This document shows, piece by piece, positions 8,209 through 17,518 of a DNA stretch of 64,000 bases. The stretch comes from CAZPAV01 sp964584755 (lineage in GTDB: Bacteria; Actinomycetota; Acidimicrobiia; Spongiisociales; UBA5794): contig CAZPAV010000005.1 in NCBI GenBank assembly GCA_964584755.1, forward strand, positions 19,517 through 83,516, in the 5' to 3' direction. A program made the position numbers and the translations under genes. Below the pieces are notes generated by a model. That model searched no databases, was not told where the DNA came from, and saw only the letters and a list, made by a program, of their open reading frames with translations. Position 1 is the first letter of the stretch. Each line of letters starts with the position of its first letter.

Positions 8209-9368
8209 GCGTCGTCGCACCAGGAGGCTTCCGGGCGGCCGGAGTGTCCGCCGGCATCAAGCGGAACGGCGTACCGGACCTGGCGCTCGTCGCCGCCGGA
8301 GAGGTCGTCCCCGCGGCGGCGGTGTTCACGGTCAACCGGGCGCCGGCGGCACCGGTGGTGGTCAGCCGGGAGCATCTCGCCGCGTCCCGGGAGGCGCGGG
8401 CGGTGGTGCTCAACTCGGGCTGCGCCAACGCCGGCACGGGAGAGCGGGGGATCGCCACCGCTCGCCACATGGCCGCCCTGGTCGGCAAGGAGCTCGGATG
8501 CGATTCCGGGGCGGTCATCGTCTGCTCGACCGGCCCCATCGGCGAGTACCTCGACGACGAGGCCGTCGCCGGAGGCATCGAGCGCGCCGCCGCCGCGCTG
8601 GAGACGGGAGAGACGGCCGGCCTCGCGGCCGCCCGGGCGATCATGACGACCGACAGCGTCCCCAAGACGACGGTGGTCACCGCCGGCGGTTTCACCGTCG
8701 GCGGCATGGCGAAGGGCGCCGGCATGGTTCGACCGGACCTGGCGACCATGCTCGTGGTCCTCACCACCGACGCGGTCGTGTCCCCGGAGGTGCTCGACGA
8801 GGCGCTCCGGGCCGCGGTCGACCGGAGCTTCCACGGCCTCGACATCGACGGGTGCTCCTCGACGAACGACACCGTCGCCGTGCTCGCCTCCGGCGTCTCC
8901 GGGGTGGAGCCCGACGCCCTCGACGTCGCCGGAGCCCTCACCGCGGCCTGCCTCCACCTCGCGGAGCAGCTCGCTGCCGACGCCGAGGGCGCCTCACGCG
9001 TCGTCACCATCGAGGTGGTGGGGGCACGCGACGACGCGCTGGCGCGTCGAGCCGGACGGGCCATGGCCGACTCGGCGCTCGTGCGTGCCGCCTTCTACGG
9101 CGGGGACCCGAACTGGGGCCGGCTCCTCGGAGCCCTCGGAGCCAGCGACGTCGCCTTCGATCCAGGACGGTTCGGCGTCTCCTTCGCCGGGGTGCCGGTC
9201 GCCGCCGACGGCGTCCCCGTCCCGTACGACGCCGCGACCCTCCGGGGACGACTCGCCGAGGGCGATCTCGAGGTGACGGTGCGGATCGGGGACGGCCCGG
9301 GCCGGGCGCGGGTCCTCACGACGGACCTCACGCCGGAGTACGTCCGCTTCAACGGGGAGCACTCGTGA
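8205..9368 (+). CDS. argJ: Bifunctional ornithine acetyltransferase / N-acetylglutamate synthase
   Basis: The 387-residue ArgJ recycles the acetyl group from N-acetylornithine to glutamate. The autoprocessing site is visible in KGAGMVRPDLATMLVVL: the Thr in ATML becomes the N-terminal nucleophile of the beta chain (the usual sequence is KGSGM). DNA coding GGDPNWGRLLGA and the C-terminal EYVRFNGEHS also match. The GTG start overlaps the argC stop, and the stop overlaps the argB start, so the three genes are translationally coupled. An ArgJ implies a cyclic arginine pathway and that a separate ArgE deacetylase is not needed. Confidence 0.96.
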   Translation: MSVVAPGGFRAAGVSAGIKRNGVPDLALVAAGEVVPAAAVFTVNRAPAAPVVVSREHLAASREARAVVLNSGCANAGTGERGIATARHMAALVGKELGCDSGAVIVCSTGPIGEYLDDEAVAGGIERAAAALETGETAGLAAARAIMTTDSVPKTTVVTAGGFTVGGMAKGAGMVRPDLATMLVVLTTDAVVSPEVLDEALRAAVDRSFHGLDIDGCSSTNDTVAVLASGVSGVEPDALDVAGALTAACLHLAEQLAADAEGASRVVTIEVVGARDDALARRAGRAMADSALVRAAFYGGDPNWGRLLGALGASDVAFDPGRFGVSFAGVPVAADGVPVPYDAATLRGRLAEGDLEVTVRIGDGPGRARVLTTDLTPEYVRFNGEHS

Positions 9369-10264
9369 GCACGGGACACACCAGCCCGGATTCGACCCGG
9401 TCGCGCATCGCCACCTCGATGGGGAAGGCGCGGATCTTCTCCGAGGCCCTGCCGTTCATCAAGGCGTACCGGGGCCGCACGGTCGTGGTGAAGTACGGCG
9501 GGTCGGCCATGGTGGACGAGGACCTGCGCAGCAGCTTCGCCGACGACGTGGCCATGCTGCACTACGTGGGGATCCGGCCCGTCATCGTGCACGGTGGAGG
9601 ACCCCACATCTCCCGGGCGATGGGCCAGCGGGGGATCGAACCCCAGTGGATCGACGGCCTTCGGGTGACCGACGCCGAGACGATCCGGGTCGTACAGTCG
9701 ACGCTCGCCGGAGAGATCAATCCCGACATCGTGCGACTGGTGAACACGCACGGGTCGGTCGCGACCGGGGTGAACGGACTCGACGCCAACCTCTTCCTCG
9801 CCCACCCGAAGGACGCCCGCCTCGGCTTCGTCGGTGAGGTGACGAAGATCGACCCGGGCATCATCGAGGGTCTCCAGGAGCGCGGGTACGTGCCGGTGGT
9901 GGCGCCGCTCGCCCGCGGCGAGGACGGCCGGACCTACAACCTCAACGCGGACACCGCGGCCGGGGCGCTCGCCGCCGCGCTCGGCGCCGCGAAGCTCGTG
10001 TACCTCACCGACGTCGAGGGCCTGTACCGCGACCTCGGAGACGAGGACAGCCTCATCTCCCAGATCGACGTCGCCGGACTCCGCGAGCTCATCGCGGCGG
10101 GGTCGGTGTCGGCCGGGATGCTCCCGAAGCTCGCCTCGTGCATCGACGCCATCGAGGGCGGCGTCGAGCGGGCCCACATCCTCGATGGCCGGGTCCAGCA
10201 CGCCCTCCTCCTCGAGATCTTCACGCCCGAGGGCATCGGGACGATGGTGACGAGGGGGGAGTGA
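9365..10264 (+). CDS. argB: Acetylglutamate kinase
   Basis: The 299-residue amino-acid kinase phosphorylates N-acetylglutamate. Motifs are VVVKYGGSAM for the phosphate-binding lysine, VIVHGGGPHI, the substrate loop NLNADTAAGALAAAL, and VYLTDVEGLY. The N-terminal helix (RIATSMGKARIFSEALPFIKAYRG) is the extension found in the hexameric, arginine-inhibited class of ArgB, so feedback inhibition by arginine is likely. The GTG at 9365 overlaps the argJ stop codon. Two bases separate it from argR, where argD and argF usually lie in related genomes. Confidence 0.96.
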   Translation: MSTGHTSPDSTRSRIATSMGKARIFSEALPFIKAYRGRTVVVKYGGSAMVDEDLRSSFADDVAMLHYVGIRPVIVHGGGPHISRAMGQRGIEPQWIDGLRVTDAETIRVVQSTLAGEINPDIVRLVNTHGSVATGVNGLDANLFLAHPKDARLGFVGEVTKIDPGIIEGLQERGYVPVVAPLARGEDGRTYNLNADTAAGALAAALGAAKLVYLTDVEGLYRDLGDEDSLISQIDVAGLRELIAAGSVSAGMLPKLASCIDAIEGGVERAHILDGRVQHALLLEIFTPEGIGTMVTRGE

Positions 10265-10266
10265 CC

Positions 10267-10725
10267 ATGCCGACGGCCACCGAGGCCCGCCGCCGGTTCA
10301 TTCGCCGGATCCTCGCCGTGGAGGAGATCAGGAGCCAGCGGGAGCTCCGGGAGCGGCTGCGACGTGCGGGGTACGAGGTGACGCAGTCCACCGTGTCCCG
10401 GGACCTCGACGCCATCGGCGCCGAGAAGGTGCGCGGGGACGGCGCGGGCTGTTACCGCATCCGCCGGGGCGGGAATCCCGATGTCGCCCGCCGGGCGCTC
10501 CGTCAGACCGTCGACGAGTTCGTCCAGGCGATCGCCGTCTCGGGCACGCTCGTCGTGCTCCACGTGCCGCCGGGGGCGGCCCACCTCGTGGCGAGCCGGC
10601 TCGACGTCGCCGGTCTCGACGGCATCGTGGGAACCGTGGCGGGCGACGACACGGTGCTGGTCGTCGCCGGCGAGGACGTCGGGGCCGCGGCGGTCGCGCA
10701 GATGATCGAACAGGGAGCGTACTGA
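10267..10725 (+). CDS. argR: Arginine repressor
   Basis: The 152-residue protein has the ArgR winged helix (LRERLRRAGYEVTQSTVSRDLDAIGAEKV) followed by a C-terminal oligomerisation and arginine-binding domain (VVLHVPPGAAHLVASRLD, DGIVGTVAGDDTVLVV). The usual GTIAGDDT of the arginine pocket is GTVAGDDT here. The ATG at 10267 starts two bases after argB. Its position inside the operon it is expected to control, together with the candidate ARG box at 7040-7068, supports autoregulation. The stop overlaps the argG start as TGATG. Confidence 0.95.
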   Translation: MPTATEARRRFIRRILAVEEIRSQRELRERLRRAGYEVTQSTVSRDLDAIGAEKVRGDGAGCYRIRRGGNPDVARRALRQTVDEFVQAIAVSGTLVVLHVPPGAAHLVASRLDVAGLDGIVGTVAGDDTVLVVAGEDVGAAAVAQMIEQGAY

Positions 10726-11942
10726 TGAGCAACGGAATCAAGAAGGTCGTGTTGGCGTACTCGGGGGGGCTGGACACCTCGGTCATCCTGCGTTGGCTCA
10801 TCGAGGAGTACGGGGCCGAGGTGGTGGCGTACACCGCCGACGTCGGTCAGGGCGAGGAGGTCGAGGCGGCTCGGGAGAAGGCCCTCGCCACCGGTGCGGT
10901 GGAGGCGGTCACCGAGGACCTCCGCGAGGAGTTCGTGCGCGACTTCGTGTTTCCCGCGGTGCGGGCGACGGCGCTGTACGAGGGGTACTACCTGCTGGGC
11001 ACCGCGCTGGCGCGACCCGTCATCGCCCGCGGTCTCGTCCGGGCCGCGGAGGCCTCCGGTGCCGACGCCATCGCCCACGGCGCCACCGGGAAGGGGAACG
11101 ACCAGGTACGGTTCGAGCTGTCGGCGTACGCCCTCAAGCCGGAGATCAAGGTCGTCGCGCCGTGGCGGGAGTGGAACCTGCGGGGCCGAGCCGACTGCGT
11201 CGCCTACGCCGAGCGGTTCGGGATCCCCGTCCCGGTGACCGCGGAGAAGCCGTACTCGATGGACGCGAACCTCCTCCACATCTCCTACGAGGGAGGGATC
11301 CTCGAGGATCCCTGGGCGGGTCCCCCGCCGGACATGTTCCGACTCACCGTGAACCCGGAGGACGCGCCCGACGAGCCCGAGTTCGTGACGATCGGCTTCC
11401 GGCGAGGCGACCCGGTCTCGGTGAACGGGGTGGCGATGGGACCGGTGGAGCTCCTCTCGACCCTCAACGAGATGGGCGGCCGCCACGGCGTGGGTCGGGT
11501 CGACATCGTGGAGAACCGCTTCGTGGGCATGAAGAGCCGGGGCGTGTACGAGACGCCGGGCGGGACGATCCTGTACCACGCCCACCGGGCCGTGGAGTCC
11601 ATCACCCTCGACCGTGAGGTCGCCCATCTGCGCGACGAGCTGTCGAACCGCTACGCGGAGATGGTCTACAACGGGTTCTGGTACTCACCGGAGCGGGAGG
11701 CGCTGCAGGCGTTCATGGATCACGTCCAGGGTCGGGTGAACGGCGAGGCACGACTGAAGCTCTACAAGGGCCAGGCGATCGTCGAGGGCCGGCGCTCCGA
11801 GTCGCACGCCCTCTACGACGAGGCGACCGTGACCTTCGAGGCGGACGACGTCTACGACCAGGGGGACGCGTCGGGTTTCATCCGGCTCCAGTCGCTCCGC
11901 CTGCGGACCTTCGCCGAGAAGCGACTCGGGGAGGGCGAGTGA
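10725..11942 (+). CDS. argG: Argininosuccinate synthase
   Basis: The 405-residue ATP-dependent ligase joins citrulline and aspartate. The N-terminal P-loop VVLAYSGGLDTSVIL is diagnostic, followed by ATGKGNDQVRFE and EKPYSMDANLLHISYEGG. Length is normal. The ATG overlaps the argR stop codon. Because no ornithine carbamoyltransferase gene is in this operon, citrulline must come from an argF located elsewhere. Confidence 0.97.
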   Translation: MSNGIKKVVLAYSGGLDTSVILRWLIEEYGAEVVAYTADVGQGEEVEAAREKALATGAVEAVTEDLREEFVRDFVFPAVRATALYEGYYLLGTALARPVIARGLVRAAEASGADAIAHGATGKGNDQVRFELSAYALKPEIKVVAPWREWNLRGRADCVAYAERFGIPVPVTAEKPYSMDANLLHISYEGGILEDPWAGPPPDMFRLTVNPEDAPDEPEFVTIGFRRGDPVSVNGVAMGPVELLSTLNEMGGRHGVGRVDIVENRFVGMKSRGVYETPGGTILYHAHRAVESITLDREVAHLRDELSNRYAEMVYNGFWYSPEREALQAFMDHVQGRVNGEARLKLYKGQAIVEGRRSESHALYDEATVTFEADDVYDQGDASGFIRLQSLRLRTFAEKRLGEGE

Positions 11943-12000
11943 AGGGCATGGCCTCCTCCGCGCCGGCCGTGACCGTGGCGCCGGGAGGAGGGTGGCGACG

Positions 12001-13356
12001 GTGACCTTGTGGGGTGGGCGGTTCCAGGAACGTCCCGACGAGACGCTGTGGCACTTCACGGTGGACCGGAGCGACCGGCGCCTCCTCCGCTACGACGTGG
12101 CCGGGTCGCTCGCCCACGTCGGCATGCTCGGCGCCGTGGGGTTGCTCTCCGACGAGGAGGCGGCGACCCTGCGCGACGGCCTCGAGCGCATCCTCGAGGA
12201 GGCGAACGAGGGACGATTCGGGTTCCTCGAGTCCGACGAGGACGTCCACTCCGCCGTCGAGCGACGCCTTCACGAGCTCGTCGGGGACGTCGCCGGCAAG
12301 CTCCACACGGGCCGGTCGCGCAACGACCAGGTCTGTCTCGACCTGCGTCTCTACCTCCGCCGTGAGGCGGAGCAGCGCGCCGAGCAGCTCCGCGAGCTCG
12401 TGGGCATCCTCGTGACGAAGGCGGAGGAGACGGGGGAGACCGTCGTCGCCGCCTACACCCACCTCCAGCAGGCGCAGGCGGTCCCGCTGGCGCACCACCT
12501 CCTCGCCTACGCCTGGATGCTCCTGCGCGATGCGGACCGGTTCGTCGAGGCGAGGAGGCGCATCGACGTCTCCCCGCTCGGTGCCGGCGCCGCCGCCGGA
12601 TCGTCGCTGCCGTTGGATCCGCAGCGGGTCGCCGCCGACCTGGGCTTCTCCGGCGTCTTCGCCAACAGCCTCGACGCCGTCGGCTCGCGGGACTTCGTCA
12701 GCGAGTACGTGGCGTGCTGCGCGCAGGCGATGATCCACCTCTCCCGGCTCGCCGAGGAGCTCGTCCTGTGGTGTACCGAGGAGTTCGGGTGGGCGACGTA
12801 CGCCGACCGCTACACCACCGGCTCCTCGGCGCTCCCCCAGAAGAAGAACCCCGACATCGCCGAGCTCGTACGAGGACGCTCGGCGACCGTGATCGGGGAC
12901 CTGACCACCCTCCTCGCGCTCGAGAAGGGCTTGCCCCTCGCCTACGACCGGGACCTCCAGGAGGACAAGAGGGCCGTGTTCCACGCCGACGACACGCTCA
13001 CCGCCGCGCTCGCGGCGCTCTCCGGAATGGTGGCGACCGCCCGGTTCCACCCCCCGCCTCCGTCGCCGTGGGTGACCGCGCTCGACCTCGCCGAGGTGCT
13101 CGTCGCCCGCGGTGTTCCCTTCCGGGAGGCCCACCGCGTCGTGGGAGGCCTCGTGGCCCGGCTCCACGGCGAGGGTCGGACCCTCGGGGACGTCTCGCCC
13201 GAGGAGCTGGCCGCGACCCACCCGCGTCTCGCTGCCGAGGACGTGGCACTCCTCGACCCCCGTGGCTCGGTGGAGGCCCGGCGCACGCCGGGAGGGGGCT
13301 CGTTCGCCTCGGTGCGGAGCCAGATCGCGGCGCTGAGGGAGCTCCTCGGTTCCTGA
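12001..13356 (+). CDS. argH: Argininosuccinate lyase
   Basis: The 451-residue fumarase-superfamily enzyme releases arginine and fumarate. The N-terminus VTLWGGRF, HTGRSRNDQV, and the signature loop GSSALPQKKNPD are present; the common Met before PQKKNPD is Leu here. The GTG at 12001 is chosen over the GTG at 11992 because the GGGAGGAGG Shine-Dalgarno at 11983-11991 is correctly spaced only for the former. It follows argG by 58 bases, the largest gap in the operon, and ends the arginine cluster. Confidence 0.94.
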   Translation: MTLWGGRFQERPDETLWHFTVDRSDRRLLRYDVAGSLAHVGMLGAVGLLSDEEAATLRDGLERILEEANEGRFGFLESDEDVHSAVERRLHELVGDVAGKLHTGRSRNDQVCLDLRLYLRREAEQRAEQLRELVGILVTKAEETGETVVAAYTHLQQAQAVPLAHHLLAYAWMLLRDADRFVEARRRIDVSPLGAGAAAGSSLPLDPQRVAADLGFSGVFANSLDAVGSRDFVSEYVACCAQAMIHLSRLAEELVLWCTEEFGWATYADRYTTGSSALPQKKNPDIAELVRGRSATVIGDLTTLLALEKGLPLAYDRDLQEDKRAVFHADDTLTAALAALSGMVATARFHPPPPSPWVTALDLAEVLVARGVPFREAHRVVGGLVARLHGEGRTLGDVSPEELAATHPRLAAEDVALLDPRGSVEARRTPGGGSFASVRSQIAALRELLGS

Positions 13357-13409
13357 TGAGGCACGAGGACCCTGGGCGGTCCTGCGCGGAGGTTCTACGC
13401 TGGCGGGCG

Positions 13410-14000
13410 ATGGAGCGTGACCTGGACCGTGTCGGTGCCGAGCTCGTCCGCATCGCCCGGCGCGCCATCGCCGGGAGGCTCGATGGCCGGGACGTGCCTC
13501 CCGACCTCGCCGCGGCCCCGGCCGTGCTGCGCGAACCCGGAGCGAGCTTCGTGACCCTCGAGCGACAGGGACGGCTGCGCGGCTGCATCGGATCGCTCGT
13601 ACCCCGCCGGCCTCTGGCGGTCGACGTGCATGCCAACGCCATCGCCGCGGCGTTCTCCGATCCGCGGTTCCCGCCACTGACCCGCGAGGAGTGGCTCGAC
13701 ACCACCGTCGAGGTCTCGGTGCTCACCGAGCCGAAGCCGCTCTCCTTCCACGGCTCGGCCGACCTGCGGCGACGAATCGGCCCGGGGATGGGGCTCGTGC
13801 TCGAGCACCCGGACGGCCGGGCGACCCTCCTGCCGCAGGTGTGGGAGCAGATCTCCGACACCGAGGAGTTCCTCGCGGTCCTCGCCCGGAAGGCCGGCCT
13901 CTCCCCCGAGGTCTACGCCGACCCCAGGACGCGGGTCCGCGTGTACCGCGTCGTCGCGTTCGACGAGGAGGAACGGCCGGCCGGAGGACCCGAGCGGTGA
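13410..14000 (+). CDS. AMMECR1 domain protein (AmmeMemoRadiSam system protein A type)
   Basis: The 196-residue protein matches the AMMECR1 family: SFVTLERQGRLRGCIGSLVPRRPL contains the invariant LRGCIG motif, then ANAIAAAFSDPRFPPLTREEW and TLLPQVWEQ. The biochemical function of the family is unknown. In other bacteria it occurs with a Memo-like protein and a radical SAM enzyme, and neither is seen nearby. A tacgct hexamer at 13396-13401 lies 8 bases before the ATG, supporting a leaderless start at 13410. An in-frame ATG at 13356 overlapping the argH stop would add 18 residues. Confidence 0.85.
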   Translation: MERDLDRVGAELVRIARRAIAGRLDGRDVPPDLAAAPAVLREPGASFVTLERQGRLRGCIGSLVPRRPLAVDVHANAIAAAFSDPRFPPLTREEWLDTTVEVSVLTEPKPLSFHGSADLRRRIGPGMGLVLEHPDGRATLLPQVWEQISDTEEFLAVLARKAGLSPEVYADPRTRVRVYRVVAFDEEERPAGGPER

Positions 14001-14014
14001 GATAGAGTGCCGTC

Positions 14015-14356
14015 ATGGAACTGGTACGACACGACGAGGCGAAGCCGTTCGCGTTCGCCGAGTTCACGATCCGCGAGCTGAGTCCGAAGGCGTTCGACCT
14101 CGGATCGATCGCCGAGGTCACCGTCCCCATCGGCGCCGACCGGCCGGAGCGGGTGAACGAGAAGACGCATCGCGTCTACGTCTGCCTGCGGGGAGACATC
14201 GAGTTCCGGGTGGAGGGGGAGACGATCCACCTCCGACCCGGGGACGTCCTGCACGTCGCCACGGGGGAGCGGTACGGTTTCCACAACGGAGGGTACGAGG
14301 AGGGGACGCTGCTCCTCGTGCGTGTTCCCGGACCGGCCCTCCCGGAGGGCCACTGA
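14015..14356 (+). CDS. Cupin domain protein
   Basis: The 113-residue protein is a single cupin barrel: HRVYVCLRGDIEFRVEGETIHLRPGDVLHVATGERYGF covers both cupin motifs. The usual metal-binding HxH of motif 1 is reduced to one His, and the motif 2 His is not obvious, so metal binding and catalysis are uncertain. It may bind a small molecule. A tagagt hexamer at 14003-14008 ends 6 bases before the ATG, indicating a leaderless transcript. Confidence 0.75.
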   Translation: MELVRHDEAKPFAFAEFTIRELSPKAFDLGSIAEVTVPIGADRPERVNEKTHRVYVCLRGDIEFRVEGETIHLRPGDVLHVATGERYGFHNGGYEEGTLLLVRVPGPALPEGH

Positions 14357-14380
14357 GCGGGCGCGGCCGGGGGATCTGTC

Positions 14381-14986
14381 GTGACCACCTTGCTCTTCGA
14401 CCTCGATCGGACCCTCGTCGACGTGCAGAGCTTCACCGACTACGACGCGGCCGCCCGTGCGCTCGCGGAGCGGTTCGGACCGCTCCCCTCGGCGTCGGCG
14501 CCGGGGACCTACTGGCGCCCCGGCACGGTCGCCGCCATGGAGGCGCTGCTCGCCTGGAGCGGCGATGCCCGGTGGCAGGAGGCGTCCGACCTCGTGGAGC
14601 GGTTCGAGCTCGCCGCGGTGGCGCGGTCGGTCGCCATGCCCGGCCTCCCCGCGTTGCTGAACGGGGTCGGTGACCGGCCCTGGGGGGTGGTGACGCTCAT
14701 GGGTCCGACGGCGGCCCGGGCCGTACTCGAGCGACACGGGATCGTCGCCGCGGTCGTCGTGGGCCGGGTGGCGGAGCTGCGGCCCAAGCCGGCACCCGAT
14801 CAGCTCGTGGCGGCGCTCGACCGCCTGGGCGCCGACCCGGCGCAGGCCGTCATGGTGGGGGACAGCTCGTGGGACCGGGAGGCGGCGGAGGCGGCGGGGA
14901 CCGCCTTCGTCGGCGTGTCCTCGTCGGACTTCGGCGACGACGTGCCCGTGGCGGCGGATCTCGAGGACCTGCTCCGGTTCCTCTGA
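14381..14986 (+). CDS. HAD-superfamily hydrolase
   Basis: The 201-residue protein has the haloacid-dehalogenase motifs in order: FDLDRTLVD with the nucleophile D7 and acid D9, a helical cap, VTLMGP near motif II, ELRPKPAPDQ with the motif III lysine, and MVGDSSWDREAAEAAG for motif IV. It most resembles small phosphatases of the phosphoglycolate phosphatase type. The substrate is not deducible. The GTG start lies 25 bases after the cupin gene. Confidence 0.85.
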   Translation: MTTLLFDLDRTLVDVQSFTDYDAAARALAERFGPLPSASAPGTYWRPGTVAAMEALLAWSGDARWQEASDLVERFELAAVARSVAMPGLPALLNGVGDRPWGVVTLMGPTAARAVLERHGIVAAVVVGRVAELRPKPAPDQLVAALDRLGADPAQAVMVGDSSWDREAAEAAGTAFVGVSSSDFGDDVPVAADLEDLLRFL

Positions 14987-15020
14987 GCCTTCCGGCCCGC
15001 GGCGGCGGGCGAGGGGCGCG

Positions 15021-15686
15021 TCAGCGGGACAGCGGTACCACGTAGCGCCACACCGCGACGAAGTGGACGGCGGTGGCGGCCACGACGAGCACGTGGAAGG
15101 CCTCGTGGTACGAGAACACGCGCGGCCACAACCGAGGCCGGTTCGTCACGAGGAAGACCATCCCCACCGTGTAGAGGACCCCGCCGACGACCACGAGGAC
15201 GGTTCCGGCGAGCGCGAGGCGCTGGACGAGGGGCCAGGCGAAGAACACCGCCAGCCAGCCGAGGATCGTCGAGAGGGCCACGGAGAACCCTCCGGGGATC
15301 CGGGTGAGGAACGCCTTCTGGACGATCCCGAGCACGGCGATCCCCCACACGAGTGCCAGCAGCAGCCACCGCAGCGGAGGATCGAGCACGATGACGGTGA
15401 ACGGCGTGTAGGTCCCGGCGATGAGGAGGTAGATCATCGAGTGGTCGAGTCGCTGCATGCGGCGCTTCGCCACCGCCCGCCACGGCACCGAGTGATAGAG
15501 CGAGCTCGTGGTGTAGAGCGCCACCATGGCGACGCCGAAGACGAGCACCGAGAAGCGGGCCGACCAGGAGTGTGCCTGGGCGACGAGGAACACGGACCCG
15601 GCGACGGCGGCGATCGCCGCGCCGCCGTGGAGGAAACCCCGGACGGGGTTCTGCATCCTGCCGATCGTCCAGCGCGGGAGGTTCAT
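15021..15686 (-). CDS. Hemolysin III / PAQR family membrane protein
   Basis: The 221-residue protein has about seven hydrophobic segments and the conserved polar residues of the PAQR/YqfA family: SSLYHS near the second helix, RLDHSMIYLLIAGTYTPF in the third, and SYHEAFHVLVVAATAVHF near the C-terminus, giving the His cluster of the putative metal-dependent hydrolase site. Bacterial members are annotated as hemolysin III but their role is unclear. TACCCT on the minus strand (15694-15699) ends 7 bases before the ATG, so translation is probably leaderless. Confidence 0.87.
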   Translation of the reverse strand: MNLPRWTIGRMQNPVRGFLHGGAAIAAVAGSVFLVAQAHSWSARFSVLVFGVAMVALYTTSSLYHSVPWRAVAKRRMQRLDHSMIYLLIAGTYTPFTVIVLDPPLRWLLLALVWGIAVLGIVQKAFLTRIPGGFSVALSTILGWLAVFFAWPLVQRLALAGTVLVVVGGVLYTVGMVFLVTNRPRLWPRVFSYHEAFHVLVVAATAVHFVAVWRYVVPLSR

Positions 15687-15754
15687 CGCGCGCAGGGTAC
15701 CCCGCGCGGTGCGCTGCCGGCGGGAGACGCGATCCGAGCGGCGATAATCGGGGC

Positions 15755-17518
15755 ATGGCGCGCCCCGTCCGCATCGCGAACGCCTCGGGTTTCCTCGGGG
15801 ATCGGAGATCGGCGATGCGTGAGCAGGTGGAGGGTGGGCCCGTCGACGTCCTCACCGGCGACTACCTCGCCGAGCTCACGATGGCGATCCTCGCCCGGCA
15901 ACGGATGAAGGACCCGGCGGCCGGGTACGCCCGGGTGTTCCTCGACCAGATGGAGGAGGTCCTCGGTACCTGCCTGGAGCGGGGGATCAAGGTGGTGGCG
16001 AACGCCGGGGGGCTCAACCCGGCCGGGCTCGCCCGGGCGCTCGAGGAGCTGGCGGCGCGTCTCGGGTTGGAGGCGACCGTCGCCACCGTCGCCGGCGACG
16101 ATCTCATGGGCCGGCTCGAGGAGCTGGCCGCCGACGGCGTGGCGCTGCGGCATCCGACGCGGTCGGTACGACCGTTGACGGCGAACGCCTACCTCGGAGG
16201 CTGGGGGATCGCCACGGCCCTCGGCCGCGGGGCCGACGTGGTGGTCACGGGCCGGGTATCCGACGCCTCCCTGACGGTGGGCCCGGCCGCCTGGTGGCAC
16301 GGTTGGGAGAGGGATGCCTGGGACCGGCTCGCCGGGGCGGTGGTCGCCGGGCACGTCATCGAGTGCGGCGCCCAGGCGACCGGCGGCAACTTCCCGTTCT
16401 TCGCCGAGATCCCGGGGCTCGAGGACCCCGGCTTCCCCATCGCCGAGGTGGCGGCCGACGGATCGGCGATCATCACGAAGCACCCCGGGACCGGAGGCGC
16501 GGTGACGCGGGGGACGGTGACCGCCCAGCTCCTCTACGAGATCGCGGGTCCCGCGTATCTCAACCCGGACGTCGTGGCCCGGCTCGACACCGTTCGGGTC
16601 GACGACCTGGGCGGAGATCGGGTCCGCCTCTCCGGGGTGCGGGGCGAACCGGCTCCGGAGACGACGAAGACGGCCATGGTGGGGGTGGAGGGCTACCGCA
16701 ACGAGGTGACCTTCGTCATCCCGGGCCTCGACGTGGACGCGAAAGCGCGGCTCGTGGAGGAGGCCCTGTGGCGGCGGCTCGGGGGACCGGAACGGTTCAC
16801 CCGGGTGGAGAGACGGCTGGTGCGCTCCGCGGCGGTCGACCCCGGCTGCAACGAGGCGGCGTTCGGTTTCCTCACCATCGCCGTGATCGATCCCGACGCG
16901 GCGCGGGTGGGACGCGCCTTCTCGAACGCGGCCGTGGAGCTCGCCCTCGCCAACTATCCGGGATTCTCCCTGACGAGTCCGCCCCGGGGGGAGCGACCGG
17001 CGATCGTGTACTGGTCGAGCCTCGTGCCGACGCGCCAGGTTCCCGCCGTCGTCACGGTGCGGGGGGAGACGGTCCGGGTTCCGGGAGAGGTCGCGACGGG
17101 ACCGTGGACGGCACGACCCTCGCCGCGGCCACCGGAACCCGTCCCCTTCGGGGGTCGCCGGCGCCGGGTGCCGCTGGGCCGGGTCGCGGGGGCCCGATCG
17201 GGGGACAAGGGCGGGGACGCCAACCTCGGCGTGTGGGTACGGGACGAGGAGGCGTTCGCCTGGCTCGTCGGCTTCCTCACCGTCGATCGGTTGCGAGACC
17301 TCCTCCCCGAGACCCGGGAGCTCCCGATCGACCGCCACGTCCTGCCGAACCTCCGGGCGATGAACTTCCTCCTCCGCGGCTTCCTCGGGGAGGGTGTCGC
17401 CTCGTCGCTGCGGGCCGACCCCCAGGCGAAGACGCTGGGGGAGTACCTGCGGGCGAAGATCGTCGAGGTGCCGGAGCGGCTCCTCGGGAAGGTGAGCCGG
17501 CCCGGCTCAGCTCCGTGA
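15755..17518 (+). CDS. Acyclic terpene utilization AtuA-family protein (DUF1446)
   Basis: The 587-residue protein has the DUF1446/AtuA fold in its first about 450 residues (RIANASGFLGDR, KVVANAGGLNPAGLA, VTGRVSDASL, HVIECGAQATGGNF) and a C-terminal AtuA-like ferredoxin-fold domain from about 490 (RVAGARSGDKGGDANLGVWV). The family is found in geranyl-CoA and related acyclic terpenoid or fatty-acid degradation clusters, with biochemical function unproven. Two-domain full-length members like this are common in actinobacteria. gataat at 15743-15748 lies 6 bases before the ATG, so the start is probably leaderless. No other catabolic genes adjoin it. Confidence 0.85.
   Translation: MARPVRIANASGFLGDRRSAMREQVEGGPVDVLTGDYLAELTMAILARQRMKDPAAGYARVFLDQMEEVLGTCLERGIKVVANAGGLNPAGLARALEELAARLGLEATVATVAGDDLMGRLEELAADGVALRHPTRSVRPLTANAYLGGWGIATALGRGADVVVTGRVSDASLTVGPAAWWHGWERDAWDRLAGAVVAGHVIECGAQATGGNFPFFAEIPGLEDPGFPIAEVAADGSAIITKHPGTGGAVTRGTVTAQLLYEIAGPAYLNPDVVARLDTVRVDDLGGDRVRLSGVRGEPAPETTKTAMVGVEGYRNEVTFVIPGLDVDAKARLVEEALWRRLGGPERFTRVERRLVRSAAVDPGCNEAAFGFLTIAVIDPDAARVGRAFSNAAVELALANYPGFSLTSPPRGERPAIVYWSSLVPTRQVPAVVTVRGETVRVPGEVATGPWTARPSPRPPEPVPFGGRRRRVPLGRVAGARSGDKGGDANLGVWVRDEEAFAWLVGFLTVDRLRDLLPETRELPIDRHVLPNLRAMNFLLRGFLGEGVASSLRADPQAKTLGEYLRAKIVEVPERLLGKVSRPGSAP

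Noticed and set aside
13356..13409. Alternative upstream start of the AMMECR1 gene overlapping the argH stop
   Set aside because: Spacing of the tacgct hexamer to the ATG at 13410 and the family N-terminus favour the shorter form, though TGATG coupling at 13356 cannot be excluded.
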